A DNA stretch of 64,000 bases, from positions 1 through 64,000 of the forward strand of contig NZ_JACAQA010000041.1 in the NCBI RefSeq assembly GCF_013385425.1. Direction: 5' to 3'. A program made the translations under genes and the position numbers. The stretch comes from Pseudomonas gingeri (GTDB taxonomy: Bacteria; Pseudomonadota; Gammaproteobacteria; Pseudomonadales; Pseudomonadaceae). Shown one piece after another: positions 43,126 to 51,241 of this stretch (within the stretch, counting starts at the first letter, position 1; every line of letters starts with the position of its first letter). The notes under the pieces were generated by a model. That model was given only the letters and a program-made list of their open reading frames with translations, was not told the DNA's origin and searched no databases.

Positions 43126-44454
43126 CTATAAAAATCGGTTGGCCGGCCGCGCCAGCCCCAGGTGCTCGCGCAGCGTCTTGCCTTGGTACTCTGTTCTGAA
43201 CAGCCCGCGGCGTTGCAGTTCCGGAACGACGCCAGCGGCAAAGTCTTCCAGCCCGTCCGGCAGATGCGGCACCAGCACGTTGAAGCCGTCCGCCGCCCCG
43301 TGTTCGAACCAGGCCTGCAGCTCGTCGGCAATCTGCGTCGGCGTGCCGATCAGGCTGTAGTGCCCACGTCCGCCAGCGATGCGCCGTCCCAGTTGCGCCA
43401 GCGTCAGGTTTTCCGCGCCGGCCAGTTCGGTCAACAGTTGCTGACGGCTTTGCTGGCCGCTTTCGGTCAACGGCAGCTCCGGCAGTGGCCCGTCCAGCGG
43501 GTATCCAGACAGATCGAAGTTGCCCAGCATACGCCCAAGTAGCGCGACGCCAACTTCGGGTTCGACCCATTGCTGAAACGATTCATATTTTTCCTGGGCC
43601 TCGGCCTCGCTCTGGCCGACCACGACAAAGACCCCCGGCATGATTTTCAGTGAGTCGGTCGAACGTCCGAACTTTGCCAGGCGGCCTTTGAGATCGGCAT
43701 AAAACGCCTGGGCCTTGCTCAACGACGTCTGCGCGGTGAACACCACTTCGGCGGTTTGCGCCGCCAGATCACGGCCGAGCTCCGAGGCGCCGGCCTGGAC
43801 GATCACCGGCTGGCCCTGGGGCGAGCGGGCGACGTTCAGCGGGCCCTTGACCTTGAAGTGTTCGCCGCTGTGATTCAACACATGCAACCGGGCCGGGTCG
43901 TAGTACTGGCCGCTGGATTTGTCGCGGGTAAAGGCGTCGTCTTCCCAGCTGTCCCACAGCCCTGTGACCACCTGGTGAAATTCCCGCGCCCGGCTGTAGC
44001 GTTCGGCGTGGCCGATATGTTCGGCGCGCCCGAAGTTCAGGGCCTCGGCGGCGTTGTCCGAGGTCACCAGGTTCCAGCCGGCGCGCCCGCCGGACAGATG
44101 ATCCAGCGAAGCGAACTTGCGGGCCACATGGTACGGCTCGTTGTAGCTGGTGGTGGCGGTGGCGATCAGGCCGATGTGATCGGTCACCGCGCTTAACGCC
44201 GACAGCAAGGTCAGCGGTTCGAAGTGTTCCGAGCGGGCCATGCGGCTGGCGATTTCGGCGCTGGGCGCGGCGACGCTGTCAGCGACGAACAGGGCATCGA
44301 ACTTCGCCGCCTCGGCGACGCGGGCCAGGTGTTTGTAGTGGGCGAAATCCAGCCCGGCATTGGCCGGCACATCCGGGTGGCGCCAGGCTGCGACGTGGTG
44401 CCCGGTGGCCATCAGGAAGGCGCCGAGTTTCAGCTGGCGCGGGGTGTGGGTCAT
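43126..44454 (-). CDS. FMN-dependent monooxygenase of the NtaA/SnaA/DszA family
   Basis: The 442-residue enzyme belongs to the bacterial luciferase-like monooxygenases that use reduced FMN from a separate reductase. Marks include LGAFLMATGHHVAAWRHPDV, SEHFEPLTLLSALSAVT, FASLDHLSGGRAGWNLVTS and VIVQAGASELGR. Members cleave C-S or C-N bonds in chelators, sulfones and sulfonates. It lies between a TonB receptor and an aldo/keto reductase on one strand. The substrate is unknown. No flavin reductase is encoded nearby. Confidence 0.86.
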   Translation of the reverse strand: MTHTPRQLKLGAFLMATGHHVAAWRHPDVPANAGLDFAHYKHLARVAEAAKFDALFVADSVAAPSAEIASRMARSEHFEPLTLLSALSAVTDHIGLIATATTSYNEPYHVARKFASLDHLSGGRAGWNLVTSDNAAEALNFGRAEHIGHAERYSRAREFHQVVTGLWDSWEDDAFTRDKSSGQYYDPARLHVLNHSGEHFKVKGPLNVARSPQGQPVIVQAGASELGRDLAAQTAEVVFTAQTSLSKAQAFYADLKGRLAKFGRSTDSLKIMPGVFVVVGQSEAEAQEKYESFQQWVEPEVGVALLGRMLGNFDLSGYPLDGPLPELPLTESGQQSRQQLLTELAGAENLTLAQLGRRIAGGRGHYSLIGTPTQIADELQAWFEHGAADGFNVLVPHLPDGLEDFAAGVVPELQRRGLFRTEYQGKTLREHLGLARPANRFL

Positions 44455-44499
44455 GACAGAGTCCTTGGCGATCTATTGAGGGTTGGTGCACGCAACGGC

Positions 44500-46749
44500 T
44501 CAAAAATCCTTGCGCAACTGGATGCCGAAGTAGCGCTGGTCATCCCGTGGCACGGCGCGGTAGATGTAGTTGCCGCCGCTGGCCAGCAAGGGTGAATAGG
44601 ATTTGTCGGCGAGGTTTTTCCCCAGCAGAGCGACCCGCCAGCCCTGGCTGTAATCGGCCAGGGCAATGCTTGCGTTCCAGATCCCATAGGCGCCTTGCAC
44701 GGTGTCGGGGTTCTGGCTGATGTCGTACTGCACCTGGCTCTGCCAACTGAAGTCGGTACCCAGTTCGACATCCAGGCCGTTATCCAGCGGAATGCTGTAG
44801 TCGGCGCGCACGTAGCTCTTCCAGTCCGGGCTGAACGGCAGCGGCTTGCCGTTGACGTTGCAGCTGGCCGCCGCCCCCGGCGGGCAGGAGAATTCGTCGA
44901 TCCGCGCCTTGGTGTAGGCCAGTGCACCGGAGAACTTGAGGTTACGGGTGGCCTGCAAGGCGTAATCGGCTTCCACGCCTTCGGTGCTGACGCTGCCGGC
45001 GTTGATCAGGCGCGTCACCACTTGCCCGGCGACGGTGTCGAAGAAGTTCGCCTGGTAGTTGCTGTAGTCGCTGTGGAACACCGCCAGGTTGGTGGTCAGG
45101 CGATTGTTCCAGCTGGTGGCCTTGATCCCGGCTTCCCAGGTGTTGGAGGTTTCCGGTTTCAGCGCGTCGGTGTCCCGTGGCTGCATATTGAAGAACACGT
45201 TGTAGGCCGGGCCTTTGTAGCCGCGCGAATAGGTCAGGTAGGTGGTCACCGCATCGCTCAGGTCGTACTGCACGCCGAGACGCCCGGACCAACCGTCTTC
45301 GGCCACCGAACCGCTGCTGCTGGTGGCGGGCTGGATGCCGCTGACGGTGGTGGCGGAGGTGGAGACCCGACGATGGTCGTAGGACAGGTCGTCGTGGGTC
45401 CAGCGCAGGCCGGCGATGCCGCGAAATGCCGAAGTGAAGTTGAGGGTGGTTTCGCCGAACGCCGAGTAGCTGTCGCTGGTGGTGCCGTAGTGGGCGACGC
45501 CGCGATTGACGCTGCCGGGCGCGGTCAGGGTGCGTTGATAGGTTTCTTCGTCCTTGCCATGCAGGTAGAACAGGCCGCCGACGTATTCCAGGAATTGGCC
45601 CTTGGGCGAGGCCAGGCGCAGTTCCTGGGAGTATTGGTTGAAGTCCAGCGCGCCCTGGTCGGCGGTGCCGGGGAAGGCGGCCGTGATGGTGCTCAGGCGA
45701 TCGGCGTCCTGGTACTGGTGGTTGCTCCAGCCGCGCCAGGCGGTGATCGAGGTCAGGGTGTAGTCGCCCAGGTTCCAGTCCAACTGGCCGGACAGGCCCT
45801 TGTTGATATCGTCGACCTCGGTGCGGGTATCGGTGTTGATATCGCGGTTGTCGCTGGAGGCCCGGACCGGGTTCAACGCATTGGCGAAGGCCGGGGTCAG
45901 GGACTTGCTGACCACGCCGTTGGGCGCGTTGTCGTGGGACTCCATGTAGTCGGCGGCGAAGGTGAATTTCACGTCTTCGTTGGGGGTGAACTCCAGCTTG
46001 CCGCGTACGCCCTTGTGGTTGTAGCCGTTGACTTCCTGGCCGTTGGCCTTGTTCTCGACGTTGCCGTCATAGCTGCCGAACAGGGTGGTCAGCGAGCCTT
46101 TCAGGGTCTCGGGGATCAGGCTGCCGCCGATGCCGAAACGGGTGCGGCTTTCGTTGCCGCTGTAGTACGACTGGTCGATATAGCCGTGGGTCTCGGCGGT
46201 CGGGGCCTTGGTGACGATGTTCAGCACGCCGGCCGAGGCATTCTTGCCGAACAGCGTGCCTTGCGGGCCGCGCAGCACTTCGATGCGGTCGAGGTCGAGC
46301 AGGTCGAGGGTGGCTTGGCCTGGACGGCTGTAGACCACGCCGTCGATCACTGTGGCCACGGTGGGCTCGACCCCCGGCGAGGTGGAAATGGTGCCCACGC
46401 CACGGATGAACAGCGAGGTGTCCTTGTTCGAGGCGCCGGTGCGGAAGTTCAGCGTCGGCACTTGCTGGACGATGCTGGCGACGCCGTTGCGACTGTCGCG
46501 CTCCAGCTGTTCGCCCTCAACCACCGAGACCGCCACCGGGACTTTCTGCAACGATTCCTCGCGCCGCGTGGCGGTGACGGTGACGGGCTTCAGTGTCGGC
46601 TCCTGGTCGCTGCCGGTGTCGGCGGCAAACACCGCGGATGACGGCAGGGCGGCGAGCCCGGCGAGCAGCCAGCCCAGGTGTGGACGACGTGGTGTGGTGG
46701 CGCGAATCGACTGCGCCAGTGTGCGTTGAACCCCAAGTGTGTTGTGCAT
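44500..46749 (-). CDS. TonB-dependent outer-membrane receptor
   Basis: The 749-residue protein has a long signal peptide (about 1-43), a TonB-box-like LKPVTVTATRREE, a plug (VLRGPQGTLFGKNASAGVLNI) and a barrel that ends in phenylalanine (FGIQLRKDF). It resembles the receptor at 26891, particularly in the plug. It is the first gene of the minus-strand group with the FMN monooxygenase and reductase, and faces a LacI gene across a palindromic operator. ATG 46749 was chosen because the signal peptide follows it; the ribosome site is weak. Confidence 0.86.
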   Translation of the reverse strand: MHNTLGVQRTLAQSIRATTPRRPHLGWLLAGLAALPSSAVFAADTGSDQEPTLKPVTVTATRREESLQKVPVAVSVVEGEQLERDSRNGVASIVQQVPTLNFRTGASNKDTSLFIRGVGTISTSPGVEPTVATVIDGVVYSRPGQATLDLLDLDRIEVLRGPQGTLFGKNASAGVLNIVTKAPTAETHGYIDQSYYSGNESRTRFGIGGSLIPETLKGSLTTLFGSYDGNVENKANGQEVNGYNHKGVRGKLEFTPNEDVKFTFAADYMESHDNAPNGVVSKSLTPAFANALNPVRASSDNRDINTDTRTEVDDINKGLSGQLDWNLGDYTLTSITAWRGWSNHQYQDADRLSTITAAFPGTADQGALDFNQYSQELRLASPKGQFLEYVGGLFYLHGKDEETYQRTLTAPGSVNRGVAHYGTTSDSYSAFGETTLNFTSAFRGIAGLRWTHDDLSYDHRRVSTSATTVSGIQPATSSSGSVAEDGWSGRLGVQYDLSDAVTTYLTYSRGYKGPAYNVFFNMQPRDTDALKPETSNTWEAGIKATSWNNRLTTNLAVFHSDYSNYQANFFDTVAGQVVTRLINAGSVSTEGVEADYALQATRNLKFSGALAYTKARIDEFSCPPGAAASCNVNGKPLPFSPDWKSYVRADYSIPLDNGLDVELGTDFSWQSQVQYDISQNPDTVQGAYGIWNASIALADYSQGWRVALLGKNLADKSYSPLLASGGNYIYRAVPRDDQRYFGIQLRKDF

Positions 46750-46855
46750 GTGTTGCCCGCTCGAAAAATGGCCCTGAACCGCTGTCGCTCTGCGTCGACG
46801 GCGCCTGAAATTTGTCTTGGGGCATTCGCTCGAGCGAGTAGCAGACAAAGCACTT

Positions 46856-46869
46856 TGTTAGCGCTAACA
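46856..46869. promoter_or_regulatory. LacI-family operator
   Basis: TGTTAGCGCTAACA is a perfect 14-base palindrome with the central CG typical of LacI/GalR-family sites. It lies 107 bases before the receptor start and 87 bases before the LacI gene, so it could govern both. A TTATATTCCTT box at 46922-46932 lies on the LacI side. Confidence 0.8.
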
Positions 46870-46956
46870 TCACCAGTATCGGAAAGGTCGGCATAGACCG
46901 TCCAATACTGAAAAATTACTTTTATATTCCTTTTGGTTTTTTAGAAGGGCCGCACT

Positions 46957-48000
46957 TTGACTGCTGACAAATCGCCAGGCCGCAAACGTCGGGGCGCCGG
47001 ACGCGTCACCCTGAGCACGGTGGCCCAGGAGGCCGGGGTCTCGGCGATCACCGTGTCGCGGTATTTCAACAACCCGGAGCAGGTCTCGCCCGAGCGTCGT
47101 GAGCGGATCGCGGCGGTGGTCGCGGCCCTCGGTTATGTACCGAATCTGGTGGCCGGCGGCCTGGCCTCGGCGCGGGGGCGGATCGTGGCGATGGTGATCC
47201 CGAATATCTCCGGGCCGATTTTCGCCAATACCATTCAGGGTTTCAGCGACACCCTCAGTCGGCATGGCTATCAGTTGCTGCTGGCGTCGAGCTACTTCTC
47301 GGCGGAGCAGGAGGAGAGTGCGGTCCGCGCCTTTCTCGGCTGGTCACCGGCGGCCCTGGTGCTGACCAGTCATTTCCATAGTGCGGGCACGGAAAAAATG
47401 CTCGCCGAGGCGGATATCCCGGTGATCGAGACCTGGGATTACCAGCCGCAGCGCGAACCGATGCAGATCGGTTTTTCCCACCATGAGGTCGGCGTGACCG
47501 CTGCGCGTTACCTGCATCGCAAGGGTTATCGACGGATCGCCTTTGTGCAGAACAGCGCCCCGGGGGACTTCAGCGCCCTGGAGCGTCGAGACGGTTATGC
47601 AGCGACCGTTCGGGAGCTGGGGCTGGAGCCCTGGGTGTTTGCCCCGGATGCTGACCTCGCACCGTTCGAGGCCGGCAAGCAGGCGATGCAGGCGCTGATG
47701 AGTGGCGCGTCGAAACCGGATGCGATCATCTTCGCCAATGACAACCTGGCCGCCGGTGGCCTGCTGGCCGGGCCGCGGGCGGGGTTGAAGATCCCCGAGG
47801 ACTGCGCGGTACTGGGCTTCGGTGACTATCCGTTTGCCGAAATGCTCCTGCCGAGCCTGAGCACCATCAAACCGCCGGCCCTGGAGATCGGCGTGCTGGC
47901 GGCGACCCGAGTGTTGGAGAGCCTCGGGGTGTTGCCGGTGGACGAGGTGCAACGCTTGAACCTGCTGACCTGCCAGTTGATCGAGCGGGAAAGTGCCTGA
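46957..48000 (+). CDS. LacI-family transcriptional regulator
   Basis: The 347-residue protein has the LacI helix-turn-helix (TLSTVAQEAGVSAITVSRYFNN, about 18-39) and a sugar-binding-like core (VAMVIPNISGPIFANTIQGF; IIFANDNLAAGGLL). The nearest usable start is TTG 46957, with AGAAGG ten bases before it; a later ATG would cut into the DNA-binding domain. It most resembles GntR-type members. It should bind the palindrome at 46856 and release on binding a sugar-like ligand. Confidence 0.85.
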   Translation: MTADKSPGRKRRGAGRVTLSTVAQEAGVSAITVSRYFNNPEQVSPERRERIAAVVAALGYVPNLVAGGLASARGRIVAMVIPNISGPIFANTIQGFSDTLSRHGYQLLLASSYFSAEQEESAVRAFLGWSPAALVLTSHFHSAGTEKMLAEADIPVIETWDYQPQREPMQIGFSHHEVGVTAARYLHRKGYRRIAFVQNSAPGDFSALERRDGYAATVRELGLEPWVFAPDADLAPFEAGKQAMQALMSGASKPDAIIFANDNLAAGGLLAGPRAGLKIPEDCAVLGFGDYPFAEMLLPSLSTIKPPALEIGVLAATRVLESLGVLPVDEVQRLNLLTCQLIERESA

Positions 48001-48002
48001 CT

Positions 48003-48893
48003 TCAAACGGCCTTGGCGAAAACCTCGCTGATCCAGTCGACGAATACCCGCACCCTTGGCGACATATGCCGGTTCTGTGGGTAGAGCACCGACACCGGCA
48101 TGGGCGGTGGCGGATGGTTCGGCAGGACTTCCTTGAGCAGACCCTGGCCGATCTGCTCCGCCACCCGGTAATGCGGCACCTGGATCAGCCCCAGCCCGGA
48201 AACCGCCGAAGCGGCATAGATCTCGGCGCCGAACACCGATACTCGGCCCGCCAGCGGGACTTCCTGCAACTCACCCGCTTCGGTGAATTCGAACGGGAAC
48301 AATTTGCCGGTGGTCCTGGAAACGTAGTTCACGCCCTGGTGCCGGCTCAGGTCCGCGAGGTTTTGCGGTTCACCGTATTTGCGCAGGTAGGCCGGGCTGG
48401 CGCAGGTCACCTGGCGCAGGTTGGCAACGCGCCGGCCGACCAGCGAGGAGTCGCCGAGATTGCCCGAACGCAGCACGCAGTCCACGCCCTCGCTGATCAG
48501 GTCGATAAAGTGGCTGGCCTCGCTCATCGAGATCTCGATATCCGGGTAGCGCTCGAGAAACGCTGGCAGCGCCGGGACCACGAAGTACCTGGCCAGCGTT
48601 CCCTGCAAGTCCACCCGCAAACGCCCCTTGGGCGCCACCGAACGGAAGGCCAGTTCGGCTTCTTCCAGCTCCGCCAGCAACTGCACGCAGCGGCGGTAAT
48701 AAGCCTCGCCATCCAGGGTCGGGCGGACCCGGCGGGTACTACGTTCCAGCAGCCGGGTACCGAGCCAGGCCTCGAACTGATTCAGGGTGTGGGTCAGGGT
48801 CGCGCGGGGCAGGTTCAGGTCTTCGGCGGCCAGGGTGAAGCTGCTGCGCTCGTAGATCCGTACAAAAACCTTCATGGCCTTGACCTGGTCCAT
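48003..48893 (-). CDS. LysR-family regulator
   Basis: The 296-residue protein has the LysR helix-turn-helix (SFTLAAEDLNLPRATLTHTLNQFEAWLG) and effector domain, of the subgroup that often governs a divergent dehydrogenase gene. Its stop is two bases from that of the convergent LacI gene. Divergent from the first short-chain dehydrogenase across 125 bases, its likely target. Confidence 0.87.
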   Translation of the reverse strand: MDQVKAMKVFVRIYERSSFTLAAEDLNLPRATLTHTLNQFEAWLGTRLLERSTRRVRPTLDGEAYYRRCVQLLAELEEAELAFRSVAPKGRLRVDLQGTLARYFVVPALPAFLERYPDIEISMSEASHFIDLISEGVDCVLRSGNLGDSSLVGRRVANLRQVTCASPAYLRKYGEPQNLADLSRHQGVNYVSRTTGKLFPFEFTEAGELQEVPLAGRVSVFGAEIYAASAVSGLGLIQVPHYRVAEQIGQGLLKEVLPNHPPPPMPVSVLYPQNRHMSPRVRVFVDWISEVFAKAV

Positions 48894-49018
48894 GGGCGCT
48901 CCGTTGCAGTTGATTGTTGGTGATTATTGAACAGTCAAGCCAACTATCGAGCATTTATCACCCTGGGTAAACATGTGAAATTGGCTCCACACCCAATCAC
49001 TACCCCAGGAGATTCGAC

Positions 49019-49759
49019 ATGACTACCCAGACTCAGAAAGTTGCCATCGTCACCGGCGCCTCACGCGGCATCGGTGCCGTCATCGCCCGCAAGCTGGCTT
49101 CGGAAGGTTTTGCCGTTGCCATCAACTACGCCAGCAGCGCCACCGAAGCCTCGGCGCTGGCGGTGGAACTGCGTCAGGCCGGTCACCAGGCCATAGCGAT
49201 CCGGGCTGATGTCGCCAGCTCTGTCGATGTCGCCCGGATGTTCGACGAGACCGAGCAGCAACTGGGCAAGGTCGATGTGCTGATCAACAACGCCGGCATC
49301 CTCAAGGTCATGCCCCTGGCCCAGCACAGCGATGATCTGTTCGAACAGACTTTCGCCATCAACACCCGTGGCACCTTCAACACCCTGCGCGAAGCCGCGA
49401 CGCGGATGAATGACGGTGGCCGTATCGTCAACTTCTCCAGCAGCACCGTGGCCCTGAACATGCCAGGTTATGCGGTGTATATCGCCAGCAAGGCGGCGGT
49501 GGAGTCCTTCACCCACGTGTTCTCCAAGGAACTACGCGGTCGCCAGATCACCGTCAACGCGGTGGCCCCCGGCCCGGTGGCGACTGAGTTGTTCCTCCAC
49601 GGCAAGAGCGAAGAGCAGATCCAGACCTTCGCCAAGATGCCGCCGCTGGAGCGTCTCGGTCAGCCGGAAGATATCGCCAATGTGGTGTCCTTCCTGGTCA
49701 GCCCGGCTGCTGGCTGGGTCAACGGCCAGATTCTGCGGGCCAACGGTGGCCTGGTCTGA
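49019..49759 (+). CDS. Short-chain dehydrogenase/reductase (FabG-like)
   Basis: The 246-residue classical SDR has cofactor motif TGASRGIG, structural NNAG and the catalytic Ser with YIASK. The C-terminal GQILRANGGLV is usual for the family. NADP is likely because of the basic residue after the second strand region. AGGAG lies before the ATG. The substrate is unknown. It forms a probable unit with the second SDR 75 bases later. Confidence 0.87.
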   Translation: MTTQTQKVAIVTGASRGIGAVIARKLASEGFAVAINYASSATEASALAVELRQAGHQAIAIRADVASSVDVARMFDETEQQLGKVDVLINNAGILKVMPLAQHSDDLFEQTFAINTRGTFNTLREAATRMNDGGRIVNFSSSTVALNMPGYAVYIASKAAVESFTHVFSKELRGRQITVNAVAPGPVATELFLHGKSEEQIQTFAKMPPLERLGQPEDIANVVSFLVSPAAGWVNGQILRANGGLV

Positions 49760-49834
49760 TCAGCGCATCACCCTTTGAATGATCGCCCGGTTCGCGGGCG
49801 GTCTTGCTCCCCTGCGAATCCAAGGTGAACCCCC

Positions 49835-50731
49835 ATGAAATCCGTGATCCTGATTACCGGCGCTTCCAGCGGCTTCGGTGCCCTGACCGCCCGCGCCCTG
49901 GCCGATGCCGGCCACACCGTCTACGCCAGCATGCGCGAAACCCTCGGTCGTAACGCGCCGCAGGTGGCTGAGGTGCAACGTTATGCCACTGAGCACGCCG
50001 TGGACTTGCGCAGTGTCGAGCTGGACGTGGCGTCCAGCGAGTCGGTCGAGGCCGGCGTGGCCCGGATCGTCGCCGACTGTGGGCGGTTGGATGTGGTTAT
50101 CCACAACGCCGGGCATATGTCCTTTGGGCCTACCGAAGCCTTTACCCCGGAACAATTCGCCCAGCTCTACGACATCAATGTACTGAGCACCCAGCGGGTC
50201 AACCGCGCAGCCTTGCCGCAACTGCGCAAGCAGGGTAAAGGTCTGGTGGTGTGGGTGTCCTCCAGCAGTGCTCGCGGTGGTACCCCGCCGTTCCTGGCGC
50301 CGTATTTCGCGGCCAAGGCGGCCATGGATTCCCTGGCGGTGTCCTATGCCAGCGAGCTGGTGCGCTGGGGCGTGGAAACCTCGATCGTGGTGCCGGGGGC
50401 GTTTACCAAGGGCACCAACCACTTCGTACATTCCGGTTCGCCCGCCGATCAGGCGCGTGTGCTTGAGTACACCGAAGGGCCTTACGCCGGAGTGGCGGAG
50501 CAGGCGCTACAAGGTCTGGCGGCACTGGAGCCGGTGGATGCGGATGTGGGTGAGGTGGCCCGGGCGATTGTCGAGATCGTCGATATGCCCCACGGCAGTC
50601 GTCCGTTCCGCTGCCATATCGATCCGTCCCAGGATGGCGCCGAAGTGGTCAATGCCATGGCCGATCGGGTGCGCGCGGAGATGTTTCGGCGGATCGGGTT
50701 GGAGGATCTGTTGCGGGTCAGTGGCCAGTGA
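49835..50731 (+). CDS. Short-chain dehydrogenase/reductase
   Basis: The 298-residue SDR has TGASSGFG, HNAG and the catalytic pair in SSSSARGG...YFAAK. The longer C-terminus (after about 245) is typical of extended-length members that act on alcohols or ketones. Substrate unknown. It is encoded after the first SDR on the same strand. Confidence 0.87.
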   Translation: MKSVILITGASSGFGALTARALADAGHTVYASMRETLGRNAPQVAEVQRYATEHAVDLRSVELDVASSESVEAGVARIVADCGRLDVVIHNAGHMSFGPTEAFTPEQFAQLYDINVLSTQRVNRAALPQLRKQGKGLVVWVSSSSARGGTPPFLAPYFAAKAAMDSLAVSYASELVRWGVETSIVVPGAFTKGTNHFVHSGSPADQARVLEYTEGPYAGVAEQALQGLAALEPVDADVGEVARAIVEIVDMPHGSRPFRCHIDPSQDGAEVVNAMADRVRAEMFRRIGLEDLLRVSGQ

Positions 50732-50810
50732 GGGTGTAGGTTTCGATCTACAGTGTTAATAAGGGATGAGCGTAAGCGCCAGTACTGGCCATGCAAGCCT
50801 GGAATTCCCA

Positions 50811-50898
50811 CCTGTAGGCGCCGGCTTGCTGGCGATAGCGGTCGATTGGGCGATGCAAGGCTCACTGGCCTCATCGCCAGCAAGCCGGCTCCTACAGG
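50811..50898. repeat. REP inverted pair
   Basis: Arms 50811-50836 and 50873-50898 carry the GCCGGCTTGCTGGCGAT core and its complement. The spacer is 36 bases, the same spacing as in the pairs at 32362 and 41887. Confidence 0.88.
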
Positions 50899-50974
50899 TT
50901 TGTATTCACCCTGCACTGGGGCTTGCCCGCGAAGACGGCATAACTGACAACACAGCACCTCGGAGGATCCCCCC

Positions 50975-51232
50975 ATGCACACCGCCATCATCCTCGCCAT
51001 CGGCCTGATCCTGCTCGGCTGCACGCTGTTCTTCGGTCAGCGCCTGGGCATCAGCCGGCAGATCCTCGGCGCCGGCTTTCTCGGTATGTGGCTGCTGGCG
51101 ACCATCGTCAACGGCGCCATCGGCGTGATCACCGCCCACCAGAGCCTCCTTTCGGAGTTGATGATCGGGCTGGCGGTGTTCGGCCTGCCGGCCATCGCCA
51201 TGGCCTTGTTCATGGTGCTGGACCAGACCTGA
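50975..51232 (+). CDS. Small three-helix membrane protein
   Basis: The 85-residue protein has GGAGG upstream and three hydrophobic segments (about 3-21, 31-50, 62-82). I recognise no motif. It is convergent with betT, nine bases between stops. Similar small genes are common in Pseudomonas. Function unknown. Confidence 0.72.
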   Translation: MHTAIILAIGLILLGCTLFFGQRLGISRQILGAGFLGMWLLATIVNGAIGVITAHQSLLSELMIGLAVFGLPAIAMALFMVLDQT

Positions 51233-51241
51233 TCCCAGGCT

